This document shows positions 17,425-27,649 of a DNA stretch of 64,000 bases, piece by piece (the stretch's first letter is position 1; every line of letters begins with the position of its first letter). The position numbers were made by a program, and so were the translations under genes. Below the pieces are notes generated by a model. The model was not told the origin of the DNA, did not search any database, and saw only the letters and a program-made list of their open reading frames with translations. This stretch comes from Pseudovibrio sp. M1P-2-3 (GTDB lineage: Bacteria > Pseudomonadota > Alphaproteobacteria > Rhizobiales > Stappiaceae). Location of the stretch: positions 3,307,001 through 3,371,000 of the forward strand of contig NZ_JARRCW010000001.1 of the NCBI RefSeq assembly GCF_031501865.1, written 5' to 3'.

Positions 17425-19083
17425 TCAGTTTCCGAGCGTTCCTGCAAGTGCTTTTGTAATCAAGCCTCTTGTTTCCTCGATACCATAAAGGGCAACAAAC
17501 GAGCCGAACCTTGGCCCCTTCTCCTGACCAAGAAGTACTTGATAAATGGCGGAAAAGAAGGTTTGCCCAACACCAGGTCTTCCATCTGGCCCAGGCTTTT
17601 GCGTGTTCTGATAGCGCTCTATGTTACGACCAATGTCGTAGATCGCATTCTGGATTTCTCCACCATCAGTTTCTGCGGGCAGCTTGCTCAGCGTCGCATC
17701 CAACTGCTTGAGCATATCTGTTTCCACGTCGTCCGCTATCTTGAACTTTTTCGTTGGTTTAACGAAATCGTCATAATAGCGGATCGCATATCCAACCAAA
17801 GAATCAAGCTCAGGGTGCGTCTGGGCTGAGGCGCCTTGCGCATAACGCGAGATAAATGCCCACAATACATCCTTGTTTTCCGCATTGGATGCGGACACCA
17901 GATTGAGGAGCATTGCGAAGTTGATGGGCATATCCACTTTCGGCGGGTTGCCATAATGAATGTGCCAAGCCGGGTTCATCAGCTTTTGATCAGCCTTCAT
18001 AGCTTCACACTTGCTCAAGAAAGTGAAGTACTCATCAACCGCTTTAGGAATAACGTCGAAATACAGCTTCTTAGCAGTTTTGGGCTTCTGGAAGTTGAAC
18101 AAAGACAAGCTCTCTGGGGTCGCATAGGTCAGCCACTCTTCCATAGTGAGGCCATTGCCTTTGGACTTGGAGATTTTTTGCCCTTTTTCATCCAAGAAGA
18201 GTTCGTAGTTAAATCCTTCTGGTGGCTTACCGCCCAGAGCCTTACAAATCTTACCCGATAGGTTGACACTATCGATCAAGTCCTTACCGGCCATCTCGTA
18301 GTCAATACCAAGCGCATACCAACGCATGGCCCAGTCGGCTTTCCACTGGCACTTTACATGACCACCTGTCACAGGAACTTCAACGCGCTCGTCTGTCTCT
18401 GGATCAATATAGGTGACTGTGCCTTTTTCAACGCTCCGATCAACCATTGGAACCTGCAGCACAATGCCTGTGCGCGGACAAACTGGTAGGAACGGTGAGT
18501 AAGTCGCGCGGCGCTCTTCGCCCAGCGTTGGCAGGATAATCGCCATCACCTTGTCGTAGACTTCCAGCATGCGAAGCAAAGCTTCATCAAATCGGCCAGA
18601 CTCATAATAGTCCGTTGAAGACGCAAAGTCGTATTCGAAACCAAACCTATCCAGAAATGCCATCAGTTTAGCATTGTTGGACTGGGCAAACCCTTCGTAT
18701 TCTCCAAATGGATCTGGAACACGGGTAAGCGGTTTGCCGAGGCTTTCAGCTAACAGTTCCTGATTGGGAACATTGGTCGGAACCTTGCGAAAACCATCCA
18801 TATCGTCTGAGAAGCAAATCAGTTTGGTGTCGATTTTATCCTCAGTCAGCACGTGAAATGCGGTGCGCACCATTGTCGTGCGGGCAACCTCACCAAATGT
18901 GCCCATATGTGGCAGACCAGAGGGGCCATACCCAGTCTCGAACAAGACTGGGCCGGACTTGGGTTTATCCTTCAGCCGTTTGACCAGTTTGCGCGCTTCT
19001 TCAAACGGCCAGGCTTTAGAAACCTGGGCCGCTGCGATAAGTTCGGGGCTAAGATCGAGCTGCGGCAAAGAATTTTTGGTCAT
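17425..19083 (-). CDS. lysS: Lysine--tRNA ligase, class I
   Basis: A 552-residue class I lysyl-tRNA synthetase, the archaeal-type enzyme typical of many alphaproteobacteria in place of the class II form. The HIGH-like motif is [14 protein letters not shown] and the KMSKS-like motif is KISKSKGNG. The anticodon-binding helical domain makes up the C-terminal third. ATG 19083 is chosen because an upstream extension would need a TTG at 19146 and adds residues not usual in the family. No strong ribosome-binding site is seen. It charges tRNA-Lys in the cytoplasm. Confidence 0.96.
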   Translation of the reverse strand: MTKNSLPQLDLSPELIAAAQVSKAWPFEEARKLVKRLKDKPKSGPVLFETGYGPSGLPHMGTFGEVARTTMVRTAFHVLTEDKIDTKLICFSDDMDGFRKVPTNVPNQELLAESLGKPLTRVPDPFGEYEGFAQSNNAKLMAFLDRFGFEYDFASSTDYYESGRFDEALLRMLEVYDKVMAIILPTLGEERRATYSPFLPVCPRTGIVLQVPMVDRSVEKGTVTYIDPETDERVEVPVTGGHVKCQWKADWAMRWYALGIDYEMAGKDLIDSVNLSGKICKALGGKPPEGFNYELFLDEKGQKISKSKGNGLTMEEWLTYATPESLSLFNFQKPKTAKKLYFDVIPKAVDEYFTFLSKCEAMKADQKLMNPAWHIHYGNPPKVDMPINFAMLLNLVSASNAENKDVLWAFISRYAQGASAQTHPELDSLVGYAIRYYDDFVKPTKKFKIADDVETDMLKQLDATLSKLPAETDGGEIQNAIYDIGRNIERYQNTQKPGPDGRPGVGQTFFSAIYQVLLGQEKGPRFGSFVALYGIEETRGLITKALAGTLGN

Positions 19084-19297
19084 GGTGTTAAACCATCGGC
19101 TTTCTATATCTGTGAAATTTTTAGGAACCCCTTGGCAGGCCAACAAACCGTACCTACCTTAGGTCCGCGGAACTTAAGGAAATTCGCGGTACGCGTCAAC
19201 GTTCCCAACTCGTTTTTGAAAGGCAATCGCACACTATGTTGCGTTTTTACTTACAAAGAGACGAGCGGAACAATTTTTAAGGGATATTTTTTTTAAA

Positions 19298-19711
19298 ATG
19301 AGCGGGTCACTAACAACACATGAAGCCCTGATACACACAATGGTCATGATGTCTGCTGCAGACAGCTCGATGACGGATGCCGAACTACTGGTCATGGGGG
19401 ATATCGTCAAAATCCTACCTGTATTCAAAGGATTTGACCGGGAGACCCTTGTAAGGGTTGCCGCGCAGTGCGGTGAACGCATGGCGGCAGACAACGGACT
19501 GACAGATACATTGGACCTGATTGTTTCGTCTCTTCCCAAAAAACTGCACGATACCGCCTACGCATTAGCTGTTGAGGTTGCGGCAGCTGACCTGAAACTG
19601 CAACAAGAAGAACTGAGAATGCTTGAGCTTCTTCGCAACAAGTTGTCGCTGGACGCACTGACAACAGCTGCAATTGAGCGCAGTGTTCAGGCCCGTTACC
19701 GCATGGTATAG
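19298..19711 (+). CDS. TerB-family protein
   Basis: A 137-residue all-helical protein with the TerB/TerB-like domain across its length: ALIHTMVMMSAADSSMTDAELL, then ALAVEVAAADLKLQQEELRML with the repeated acidic clusters. TerB was named from tellurite-resistance operons, and stand-alone members such as this have no defined role. An AAGGGA ribosome-binding site lies about 14 bases upstream. It is not linked to other ter genes here, so no resistance function should be read into the name. Confidence 0.85.
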   Translation: MSGSLTTHEALIHTMVMMSAADSSMTDAELLVMGDIVKILPVFKGFDRETLVRVAAQCGERMAADNGLTDTLDLIVSSLPKKLHDTAYALAVEVAAADLKLQQEELRMLELLRNKLSLDALTTAAIERSVQARYRMV

Positions 19712-19727
19712 TTTACAAAGCATGCTC

Positions 19728-19746
19728 GGGCAGAAACTTTCTGCCC
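19728..19746 (+). terminator. Hairpin after TerB-like gene
   Basis: GGGCAGA (19728-19734), loop AACTT, TCTGCCC (19740-19746), 17 bases after the stop. No T-run follows, so it is only a possible terminator. Confidence 0.45.
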
Positions 19747-19867
19747 CAGTTCCCTTCCCCTAAATCAGTGAGGCATTTTATTAAAGTGGCTCAATGCTTT
19801 AACCTATTGTTAAGTCGCACATCTTTAACCGAAGACCGGTTCCACTTTTCTGCGGTGCACTCTCGTC

Positions 19868-20551
19868 CTAGTCTGCTCCGGTTAGTTTCACAATTTGGGC
19901 TACTCTGCCTATGGAAGAGATGAGACAAATTCCGGCAAATCCCCACGCCAGCCAAACAAAATACTGCGGAAACAGACAGAACGCCAAAAACACCGCAATG
20001 GTCTCTCCGCCTTCAGCAAGACCACTCAAGTAGTAAAGGGACTTTTGTCCTTGCACCTCGGTTATGACGCCTTTGCGCTCCGCGATAACAGCAAAGGCCA
20101 GAAAGCTAGACCCACTCAGATAAAAGCTAAATAGGAGCCCTGCGGTCGCCAGCGCATTTTCTACGGGATTGTGAAGGGCAAAAGCTAGCGGAAGAGCGCC
20201 ATAAAATACAAAATCACAAAGGATATCCAGAAAACCGCCAAGATCGGTCTTTTTATCGGCTCTGGCAATCGCCCCATCAAGGCCATCAGCCAGCCTATTC
20301 AGAACAACAAAAACAAGAGCGGTTAGAAAATACCCAAGGACCACAAGGTAGGCTGCAAAAAGACCGCACAAAAGTCCTGAAACTGTAACCCAGTTTGCAC
20401 GAACCCCCCTTTGCGCCAGTAGCTTTCCAATAATATTTAAAGGCGGATCTATCACCCGCCTTGCTTTTGCGTCAAACACTCGCGACCCCAACTTTCTTAT
20501 GACCCTTGAGACATGGAAATGCCCCAACACCCTGCATATACTGTAGTGCAC
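19868..20551 (-). CDS. CDP-alcohol phosphatidyltransferase family protein
   Basis: A 227-residue integral membrane enzyme. It has the CDP-alcohol phosphotransferase motif (DGAIARADKKTDLGGFLDILCD) with the DG, AR, G and two Asp positions that bind metal and the CDP headgroup donor. About six membrane spans are visible. It transfers a phosphatidyl or related group from a CDP-activated lipid to an alcohol. The acceptor cannot be assigned, and this subgroup is distinct from PgsA and PssA. It is a single gene with no operon partner in view. Confidence 0.85.
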   Translation of the reverse strand: MHYSICRVLGHFHVSRVIRKLGSRVFDAKARRVIDPPLNIIGKLLAQRGVRANWVTVSGLLCGLFAAYLVVLGYFLTALVFVVLNRLADGLDGAIARADKKTDLGGFLDILCDFVFYGALPLAFALHNPVENALATAGLLFSFYLSGSSFLAFAVIAERKGVITEVQGQKSLYYLSGLAEGGETIAVFLAFCLFPQYFVWLAWGFAGICLISSIGRVAQIVKLTGAD

Positions 20552-20637
20552 TTAAATTGAAAGTGAACCAACTCATATACCGCAACAATTTCAGGGCAGA
20601 TCCCAATTGGGTAGGCTAGCGCGCAATTTCCTGAAAA

Positions 20638-21492
20638 CTAGCGGAAATTTCCAGCATAATCCTCTACAAACTCGTCAAAGGCACGTGGAGGCCGTTTAAG
20701 AACATCTTCAACTGTATTTGTGGTTTCGGCCTGCGTGTCCTCTTTTACCATATTCATAAGCTCAACAATGCGTTCGGCAAACCACTCGGTTTGTCCGAAA
20801 GACATAAGGGTCCTTTTAAAATCGTCCAAGGGAATGTCCTGAAAGTGGACGGGCCTACCAATACCCTTTGCAAGTTTGAGGCAACACTCTTCTATTGTAA
20901 GAATGTCCGGACCAGTCAAACGGTAAGTCTTATTCTCATGTCCTTCCTGCGTTAGGACAGCTGCAATAACTTCAGCCAGATCCCGAATATCGATTACACC
21001 GCAACGCCCTACACCAACGGGTAGAAAGACTGCCCCTTGCTCTTTGATCGAAGGGGCAAAGTCTACGAAGTTCTGCATGAAGTAGTTCGGGCGGATAATC
21101 GTGTATGTCAGGCTACTTGCCTTAAGGTAACCCTCACCTAGGCTGTGAGTTTTGGCCATGTAGCCTCCGTCAGGATACTCTGCAACCCAAGCAGATTGTT
21201 TGACAACATGCTTTATACCGGAACGCTTTGCCATATCATAAAAACGTGGTTCATAGTCACGCTGCTTATCCGAAATACCGGAGAGGAAGAAAGCCCGCTC
21301 GATCCCTTCAAAAAGGTGTGGCATTTCTTCGATATTCTCAAAGCTGCCTTCAACTAGTTCCACTCCCTTGAGCGCTAAATCTGTGGCTCTAGTCTTATCT
21401 CTCACCAAGGCACGAACTTGAACACCATTTTGAACTAGCAAATCAACGACTTGCTTTCCAGTTGTTCCGGTAGCTCCGGTCAGTAAGATCAT
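20638..21492 (-). CDS. NAD(P)-binding NmrA-like/atypical SDR protein
   Basis: A 284-residue protein of the NmrA/quinone-oxidoreductase-2-like group. It opens with MILLTGATGTTGKQVV (Rossmann GxxGxxG), followed by VRALVRD, and lacks the classical Tyr-x3-Lys active site of SDRs. ATG 21492 is preferred to an upstream in-frame start at 21522 because it places the Rossmann motif at the N-terminus and has TTGGGA upstream. Members sense or reduce NAD(P)-linked substrates; the specific role is unknown. Confidence 0.85.
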   Translation of the reverse strand: MILLTGATGTTGKQVVDLLVQNGVQVRALVRDKTRATDLALKGVELVEGSFENIEEMPHLFEGIERAFFLSGISDKQRDYEPRFYDMAKRSGIKHVVKQSAWVAEYPDGGYMAKTHSLGEGYLKASSLTYTIIRPNYFMQNFVDFAPSIKEQGAVFLPVGVGRCGVIDIRDLAEVIAAVLTQEGHENKTYRLTGPDILTIEECCLKLAKGIGRPVHFQDIPLDDFKRTLMSFGQTEWFAERIVELMNMVKEDTQAETTNTVEDVLKRPPRAFDEFVEDYAGNFR

Positions 21493-21704
21493 TATTTTTA
21501 TCCCAATTATGTGCACTACCATACCAACTGGTAGAGCACTCTAGGATTTTCAATAGTGAAAACAAATATTGATTATAACTATAAAAAATGGAGTCAAAAT
21601 AACTGAACTTCAAGAGATTTCTATACACTTTTAAAGTAAAAGGCACAGCCATCCAAAGAAGAACTCCGGCCTTAAAAGACCAGAGCAGTACTTATGAGGG
21701 AAGC

Positions 21705-22709
21705 TTAGGATTCATCTTCGGAGAAGACATCCTTGGTAAGCAAAGTATAGCTCTGACTGCAAAAATCGCAGGTAATCGAGATATTTTCTTGCGTCTTTAA
21801 CTCGTCTTGATCTTCTTTTGGGAAACCTCGAAGAGTTTTTTTGAGCTTCTCTTCCGAACATGTGCATCGGTCTGCCATAGGATGAGGGTCATAAACCCGA
21901 GCGCCCCGCTCATGGAACAGCCTGAACAGCAATTGTTCTATTCCAAGATCAGGATCAACAATCTCATCATCCTTGACCGTATCCACCAAAGATTTGGCTT
22001 CTACCCATGCATCATCTTCTTCTACAAAGTGCGCTGGTGTACCTTCCGGAGCATCTCCCGGGTGAATATCTGCGGCTCGCATGCGCTCAGGTGCTTGAGG
22101 GAGAAACTGAACCATAATGCCGCCAGCGCGCCAAGTATGATTGTAGCTCCCCTTCTCGTCAGCCTTCAACACTTCCGCGACAGAAAGGCGGACCCGCGTC
22201 GGTATCTGCTCGGACTTTAGGAAGTATTCGTGTGCAGCTTCTTCCAAAGAGATGCCATTCAGAGCCACAATGCCTTGGTAGCGGCTGGTGTGAGCACCCT
22301 GATCGATTGTGAACGCCAGATGCCCCTTGCCGAGCAAATCTTCCGGCTTGAAGCCTTCCTGCTGCGCGACAGAACTCACACGCTCTTCATCAAAAGAAGC
22401 TGTTGCGCGCAAGCCGTCAGGCGCATTGAAGTCCACAACCATCATGGACACAGCACCATCACTTTGTGCCTGCAACGTCAACCGCCCGTCAAACTTCAAC
22501 GTACTTCCCAGCATCGCTGTCAGAACAGTTGCCTGCGCAAGCAACTTCTTGACAGGCACCGGGTAGTCATGACGGGCAAGCATGCTGTCCAAAACTGCGC
22601 CCAGACGTACACTTCGCCCGCGAACGTCCAGCCCCTCAACCGAGAAAGGAAGGACAACATCATCACCCACAGGCTTCACTTTAGACGTTTGCTCTTGGCT
22701 TTTATTCAT
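21705..22709 (-). CDS. hslO: Hsp33 family redox-regulated chaperone
   Basis: A 334-residue Hsp33. The C-terminal zinc switch is intact (CTCSEEKLKKTL as CxC, then ITCDFCSQSY as CxxC). These four cysteines release zinc and form disulfides under oxidative stress, which activates holdase chaperone activity in the cytoplasm. The start codon overlaps the argF stop by one base (TAATG), so translation is coupled. The argD-argF-hslO order is common in Hyphomicrobiales. Confidence 0.96.
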   Translation of the reverse strand: MNKSQEQTSKVKPVGDDVVLPFSVEGLDVRGRSVRLGAVLDSMLARHDYPVPVKKLLAQATVLTAMLGSTLKFDGRLTLQAQSDGAVSMMVVDFNAPDGLRATASFDEERVSSVAQQEGFKPEDLLGKGHLAFTIDQGAHTSRYQGIVALNGISLEEAAHEYFLKSEQIPTRVRLSVAEVLKADEKGSYNHTWRAGGIMVQFLPQAPERMRAADIHPGDAPEGTPAHFVEEDDAWVEAKSLVDTVKDDEIVDPDLGIEQLLFRLFHERGARVYDPHPMADRCTCSEEKLKKTLRGFPKEDQDELKTQENISITCDFCSQSYTLLTKDVFSEDES

Positions 22710-23647
22710 TATTCCTCCGGCAGTGCATCAAGACACCATGCCATAATTCCTTTTTGAGCGTGCAGTCGGTTTTCAGCTTCATCGAAAACAACCGACTGTG
22801 GGCCATCCATTACCGCATCCGTAACCTCTTCGCCACGGTGAGCTGGCAAACAGTGCATAAATATTGCTTCATTATGCGCCTTGGCCATCAAGTTATCATT
22901 CACCTGATACGGGCTCAGCAGGTTATAGCGGTAAGAAGCGTCTTCATCGCCCATAGAAACCCAGCAATCAGTAATGACAGCATGACAGCCAGAAACTGCT
23001 TCAATCGGGTCCTCGGTAATGGTGACATTGCCACCTTGACGCTTGACTGCTTCTAACCACTCCTGCGGAACAGTCAACTCCTTTGGCGCCCCCACGACAA
23101 GCTCGAAATCCAGCTTTGCGCTCGCTTGCATCCACGAGTAGAGTACGTTGTTGCTATCCCCAACCCATGCAATCCGCTTGCCTTGAATAGGCCCGCGATG
23201 TTCTTCAAACGTCATGATATCCGCCATAATCTGGCAGGGATGGGACTCTTTTGTCAGACCGTTTATGACAGGTATATCAGAATACTGTGCCAGTTCGCGA
23301 ACAGCTTCATGATCCAACATACGGATCATGATCATATCAACGAAACGGCTGAGAACACGGGCGGTATCAGGAATAGATTCCCCGCGCCCCAGCTGCATTT
23401 CCTTACCAGTCAGCATAAGCGGCTCACCACCCAGCTCCCGCGCACCCACATCAAAAGAGATGCGTGTACGTGTTGAGGGCTGTTCAAAGATCATAGCCAA
23501 CGTCCGCCCCGAAAGAGGGCCGGATTTACCACGTTGAGCCTCTCTCCTTTTTTTCAAAAGGGAGGCACCATCAAGAATTTTTCGCAGCTCACCTGCTGGC
23601 AACTCAGAGATATCAAGAAAATGTTTGGGCTTTGAAACAACGGACAT
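22709..23647 (-). CDS. argF: Ornithine carbamoyltransferase
   Basis: A 312-residue enzyme that makes citrulline from ornithine and carbamoyl phosphate in arginine synthesis. The carbamoyl-phosphate site ([10 protein letters not shown]), the ornithine-binding DCWVSMGDE region and the catalytic [13 protein letters not shown] motif are all present. The length is normal. It begins 10 bases after the argD stop and overlaps hslO by one base, making a tight three-gene unit. Confidence 0.97.
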   Translation of the reverse strand: MSVVSKPKHFLDISELPAGELRKILDGASLLKKRREAQRGKSGPLSGRTLAMIFEQPSTRTRISFDVGARELGGEPLMLTGKEMQLGRGESIPDTARVLSRFVDMIMIRMLDHEAVRELAQYSDIPVINGLTKESHPCQIMADIMTFEEHRGPIQGKRIAWVGDSNNVLYSWMQASAKLDFELVVGAPKELTVPQEWLEAVKRQGGNVTITEDPIEAVSGCHAVITDCWVSMGDEDASYRYNLLSPYQVNDNLMAKAHNEAIFMHCLPAHRGEEVTDAVMDGPQSVVFDEAENRLHAQKGIMAWCLDALPEE

Positions 23648-23657
23648 GGATTAACTC

Positions 23658-24845
23658 TTATTTCTTTTGTGCAGCTTCAGTTGCTAAAGCTGCCGTCTCC
23701 AGCATCTCAACAAGCTGGGAAATTTCTTCTTCACTGATGACCATCGGAGGCATAATGCGAAGGACATTTTCTCCCGCAGGAACTGGCAGAAGACCATTGT
23801 CGCGACAGGCTTTTAAAGTTAGACCTTGGTCACCCTTGCAAACCAGCCCAAGCATTAAACCAGAACCTCGGACTTCCTTGAATACTTCTGGATGGCTATC
23901 CACCAAAGCCGCCAGTTTCTGCTTAAGCAGAAGTGACTTCTTCTGGACTTTCTCCAAAAATTCCGGTTCAAGAACAATACTTAACACGGCCTTACCAACA
24001 GTCATGGCCAGAAGGTTCCCACCATAAGTGGTGCCGTGGGTTCCAGCGCTCATGCCAGACGCCACTTCATCGGTCGCGAGAAAGGCTCCCAGAGGGAAGC
24101 CTCCGCCGATTCCCTTGGCAACAGCCATTACATCTGGTTCAATTCCTGCCCATTCATGGGCAAAGAACTTACCTGTTCGCCCTACACCACACTGAATTTC
24201 ATCCAGAACCAAAAGCAAGCCATGTTCATCACAAAGGGCGCGCAGCGCTCTAAGGAAGGCCGGATCAAACGCCTTAATGCCCCCTTCACCTTGAATGGGT
24301 TCTAGCAAGATAGCCGCAGTTTGCGGACCAATTGCAGCTTTGACTGCCTCCAGATCGGCAAAAGGAACTTTGTCGAACCCTTCCAGAGCAGGGCCAAACC
24401 CCTCAAGGTATTTCTGCTGACCGCCTGCGGCAAGGCCGGCCATTGTCCGCCCGTGAAAGGCACCTTCGAAGGTAATGATCCGATATTTTTCGGGTTCCCC
24501 CTTGGCATAGAAATAGCGCCGTGTAGTCTTGATAGCGCCTTCCACAGCCTCAGTGCCCGAATTGCAGAAGAACACCTTATCGGCGAAGCTATTGTCCACC
24601 AGAAGTTGCCCAAGCTCTTCCTGCTCTTTACTGCGATAAAGGTTCGACACATGCCACAGGGTTTCCGCCTGCTTTTGTAAAGCCTCAACGAGTTTTGGAT
24701 GAGAATGTCCCAAGCCGCTCACAGCAACACCAGAAGCGCAATCCATATATCGTCGACCATCATTCGCATACAGCCAGACACCTTCCCCCCGCTCGAACTC
24801 AAGCTCGGAACGTACATAGGTCTGAAAGAGCGACGAAGTCGTCAT
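23658..24845 (-). CDS. argD: Acetylornithine/succinyldiaminopimelate aminotransferase family
   Basis: A 395-residue class III, PLP-dependent aminotransferase. Motifs include the [15 protein letters not shown] start region, [28 protein letters not shown] and the PLP lysine in [15 protein letters not shown]. Next to argF it is expected to make N-acetylornithine for arginine synthesis. Related enzymes also act in lysine synthesis. It is the first gene of the argD-argF-hslO unit, and an AAGGAGT ribosome-binding site precedes its start. Confidence 0.95.
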   Translation of the reverse strand: MTTSSLFQTYVRSELEFERGEGVWLYANDGRRYMDCASGVAVSGLGHSHPKLVEALQKQAETLWHVSNLYRSKEQEELGQLLVDNSFADKVFFCNSGTEAVEGAIKTTRRYFYAKGEPEKYRIITFEGAFHGRTMAGLAAGGQQKYLEGFGPALEGFDKVPFADLEAVKAAIGPQTAAILLEPIQGEGGIKAFDPAFLRALRALCDEHGLLLVLDEIQCGVGRTGKFFAHEWAGIEPDVMAVAKGIGGGFPLGAFLATDEVASGMSAGTHGTTYGGNLLAMTVGKAVLSIVLEPEFLEKVQKKSLLLKQKLAALVDSHPEVFKEVRGSGLMLGLVCKGDQGLTLKACRDNGLLPVPAGENVLRIMPPMVISEEEISQLVEMLETAALATEAAQKK

Positions 24846-25508
24846 ATCCTACTCCTTGGATAGGGTCTCTTCTCATTCGAAAGAAGAGCAATTTTGTTTC
24901 AGCAAGCAACTAAGAGAACGTCGTTTAAGACCCCTTAATTTCAAAAGAAGTTATATAAAGAGCTTTCACTTCTAACTGTCAATCATCTTTACGTATTGCA
25001 AAGGTTTTTTGCCAAGTTTACAGGACTAAAAAGCCCTCTTTATTTACGTTTCAAACGCTCGGCCTGATAGGGACACCAAACACAACTCAAGGTTATAAAT
25101 GCCACCATACTTTATAGCTAGTATGAATACAGAGAGCTTCTAGCAAATGGGGTGACACAAACAAACATCTTAAAAAATTCTCATGTATTTATTGAGAAGT
25201 TGGCAAGCCGATATTAATTCCAGCAAAAAAAATATTTAGAATTATTTGCAGTACATACAGTTATTATGTCCATTCGACCACCACGAGATCATGGACAACT
25301 CCTTGACTTAGTTTAATTCTGGGGAAAACCGACTACAAACCAACATGATTTATTTGGCATCATTGCTACTCCAATATTCACTATAGTAGGGTCAGTGCTA
25401 AGTGGGAAACACCTTCTCGTTTCCAATGACTGGATGTAATGCAGCTAATCTACAGCGACTACACACAAAAGTTGTACTCGAGAAGACAGTAGGAAGATGG
25501 GGACTTCT
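24846..25508. other. Long intergenic region between argD and gcrA
   Basis: About 660 bases of AT-rich DNA lie between divergent genes and must hold both promoters. I see no tRNA, no convincing open frame and no strong hairpin. TTGACT at 25303 and TATAGT at 25382 are isolated promoter-like hexamers that do not pair at normal spacing. The length is generous for two promoters, so undetected control elements or a small RNA are possible. Confidence 0.4.
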
Positions 25509-26093
25509 ATGAGCTGGACGACTGATCGTGTTGAACTCCTAACCAAGCTATGGGCTGAAGGTCTCAGCGCTAGCCAAATCGCGGCAGAACTGGGGAATGT
25601 CACTCGAAACGCAGTTATAGGAAAAGTCCACAGGCTAGGCTTATCCGGCCGTGTCAAATCAACGAACTCTAGTAAGCCACGGCGTAACACTTCTTCTTCA
25701 ACATCACCTTCTCCCAGAAAAACTGCGCCTCCTGCATCTGCAAAAAGTGACAGTGCACCCGTTAAAGCTCGAAGTGCTTCTCCGTTATCTCAACAAACAC
25801 ACCAACCAAGTGTGTCTGGGGCAAACGCCTTAAAGATTGAGCCGGAAATTATCCCGGTGGGAGAGATTGAACCAGTTTCTTCGCCTGATAGCCTGATGCC
25901 AATGTCGGAGCGGGCGACTATACTTAGCCTGAATGAACGCACTTGTAAGTGGCCTATTGGTGATCCCGGCGGGGAAGACTTTCATTTTTGCGGGCGTCAA
26001 TCAGATGGATCGACACCATATTGCGCTCACCATCGCAGGGTTGCCTATCAGCCAGTCAGCGAAAGAAGACGCGAACGTAAAGCAACTGCTTAA
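25509..26093 (+). CDS. gcrA: GcrA-family cell cycle regulator
   Basis: A 194-residue GcrA. The start MSWTTDRVELLTKLWAEGLSASQIAAEL is characteristic, so ATG 25509 is used instead of 25497. The N-terminal helix-turn-helix is followed by a Ser/Pro-rich linker (about residues 60-135) and the C-terminal sigma70-binding segment with RTCKWPIGDPGGEDFHFCG and YCAHHRRVAYQP. In Caulobacter GcrA acts with sigma70 at promoters methylated by CcrM to drive cell-cycle genes. A strong terminator follows at 26129. Confidence 0.95.
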   Translation: MSWTTDRVELLTKLWAEGLSASQIAAELGNVTRNAVIGKVHRLGLSGRVKSTNSSKPRRNTSSSTSPSPRKTAPPASAKSDSAPVKARSASPLSQQTHQPSVSGANALKIEPEIIPVGEIEPVSSPDSLMPMSERATILSLNERTCKWPIGDPGGEDFHFCGRQSDGSTPYCAHHRRVAYQPVSERRRERKATA

Positions 26094-26128
26094 GTTCAAA
26101 ACGACATTGTGTCGAAAACCACGTATTG

Positions 26129-26166
26129 AACAGCAAAAAGCCCATGCTTTTTGCTGTTATTTTTTA
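26129..26166 (+). terminator. Intrinsic terminator of gcrA
   Basis: AACAGCAAAAAGC (26129-26141), loop CCAT, GCTTTTTGCTGTT (26146-26158): a 13-bp perfect stem followed by ATTTTTTAT. It lies between the convergent stops of gcrA and phoB. The A-rich left arm also gives T residues on the other strand. Confidence 0.88.
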
Positions 26167-26187
26167 TAACCTCTTAACTCAGGTCGA

Positions 26188-26883
26188 TTATGCCACTGCA
26201 TACTGATCGTTAAACGAATACCCAGCGCCCCGAACAGTCCGGATGGGATCTTTCTGTTTTCCGCGGTTTATCGCTTTGCGCAGGCGGCCAACATGAACAT
26301 CAACAGTCCTTTCATCCACATACACATCATGCCCCCAAACACCATCCAGCAATTGTTCGCGTGAATATACTCGTCCCGGAGCCTTCATCAAAAACTCCAG
26401 AAGCCGGAACTCAGTTGGGCCAAGGTGAATTTCCTTCCCCAAACGCCTGACACGGTGGGTCTCCCGGTCCAGTTCAATATCCCCGGACTTTAACTGTGAA
26501 GATACGACCTCGGGCTTACTGCGCCGCAAAATGGCGCGAATGCGTGCCATCAGCTCAGGAACAGAGAACGGTTTGACAACATAATCATCAGCTCCGGTGG
26601 AGAGTCCTCGTACACGTTCGGTTTCTTCTCCCCGCGCTGTCAGCATGATGATTGGAATCTGTGCAGTTTCCTCTCTGGCTCTCATGCGACGACACAGCTC
26701 AATACCCGAGACACCCGGTAACATCCAGTCCAGCAACACAAGATCCGGTTGACTTTCCTGAAGCCGCAAATCCGCCTCATCCCCTTTCATGCAGACTTCC
26801 ACATTGTAGCCTTCTGCCTCAAGGTTATATTGCAAGAGCAGGCTCAAAGACTCTTCATCTTCAACAACAAGAATATCAGGCAT
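26188..26883 (-). CDS. phoB: Phosphate regulon response regulator PhoB
   Basis: A 231-residue OmpR/PhoB-type regulator. The receiver domain has the acidic pocket (VVEDEE), Asp52 as phosphate acceptor (LVLLDWMLPG) and the VVKPFS lysine. The C-terminal winged helix (about residues 130-228) includes RVYSREQLLDGVWG and RTVDVHVGRLRKAI. It is phosphorylated by PhoR when phosphate is scarce and binds Pho boxes, such as the one at 32945-32962. It is the last gene of the pho-pst locus, 34 bases after phoU. Confidence 0.97.
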   Translation of the reverse strand: MPDILVVEDEESLSLLLQYNLEAEGYNVEVCMKGDEADLRLQESQPDLVLLDWMLPGVSGIELCRRMRAREETAQIPIIMLTARGEETERVRGLSTGADDYVVKPFSVPELMARIRAILRRSKPEVVSSQLKSGDIELDRETHRVRRLGKEIHLGPTEFRLLEFLMKAPGRVYSREQLLDGVWGHDVYVDERTVDVHVGRLRKAINRGKQKDPIRTVRGAGYSFNDQYAVA

Positions 26884-26917
26884 AGTTAAGATGTCTTTCC
26901 ATGAACTATTAAGTCAA

Positions 26918-27619
26918 CTAGTTCGCCAAGGCGTTCAATTCATCACTTTTGGGCCGCTCGTTCGGCAAGTGCTCCCCGGTGATCTTATAGTAAATATTCT
27001 CGGCAATGTTCGTTGCATGATCACCAATTCGTTCAATATTTTTAGCACAAAACAATAAATGCGCACATTTTGTAATGCTGCGCGGGTCCTCCATCATATA
27101 GGTAAGCAGCTCTCTGAAAATGGACGTATAAAGAGCATCAATCTCTTCATCCCGCAATTGAACCTGTCTCAAAACCTCCAGATCCCCACTCGTATATGTA
27201 TCCAGAGTATCCTTCAGCTGGCAAAGCGCAAGGTCTGCCATATGCTCAACACCTTGCGCCCACTCCTTTGAGCCTAACCCCCCCTTTATAGCCAGTGTCC
27301 TCTTGGAGATATTCTTGGCCAAATCTCCGACCCTTTCAAGATCATTGGAAATTCGCATAGCCGCAACCACTTCCCTGAGATCACTTGCCATGGGCTGGCG
27401 GCGCGCAATAATGGAAACACTCAAATCTTCCAGCTCACTTTGCATTGCGTCCAACCGCTTGTCAGCCTCAATCGTACTTTCAGCCAGTTTCCGGTTGTCG
27501 GTCAAAAGCGCTTGAATAGAGTCTCTAACCAGAGTTTCTGCCATACCGCCCATTTCAAGAACCCGCGTGGCAAGATTTTTCATTTCATCATTAAAGGCCG
27601 ACACAATATGGTCTGACAT
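26918..27619 (-). CDS. phoU: Phosphate signalling protein PhoU
   Basis: A 233-residue protein with two three-helix-bundle repeats. Each has the acidic metal-binding signature (SNDLERVGDLAKNISKR and AKNIERIGDHATNIAEN). PhoU links the PstSCAB transporter to PhoR and keeps the system off when phosphate is plentiful. ATG 27619 is used because CAGGTGA lies 7 bases ahead; a TTG two codons upstream is possible. It follows pstB in the same transcript. Confidence 0.96.
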   Translation of the reverse strand: MSDHIVSAFNDEMKNLATRVLEMGGMAETLVRDSIQALLTDNRKLAESTIEADKRLDAMQSELEDLSVSIIARRQPMASDLREVVAAMRISNDLERVGDLAKNISKRTLAIKGGLGSKEWAQGVEHMADLALCQLKDTLDTYTSGDLEVLRQVQLRDEEIDALYTSIFRELLTYMMEDPRSITKCAHLLFCAKNIERIGDHATNIAENIYYKITGEHLPNERPKSDELNALAN

Positions 27620-27649
27620 AGCCAATCACCTGTTATGCTTTCGTTCTTA

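Noticed and set aside
24846-25508. tRNA or other RNA gene in the long gap before gcrA
   Set aside because: No cloverleaf, no GTTCRA-type T-loop sequence and no terminator-like hairpin found by eye.
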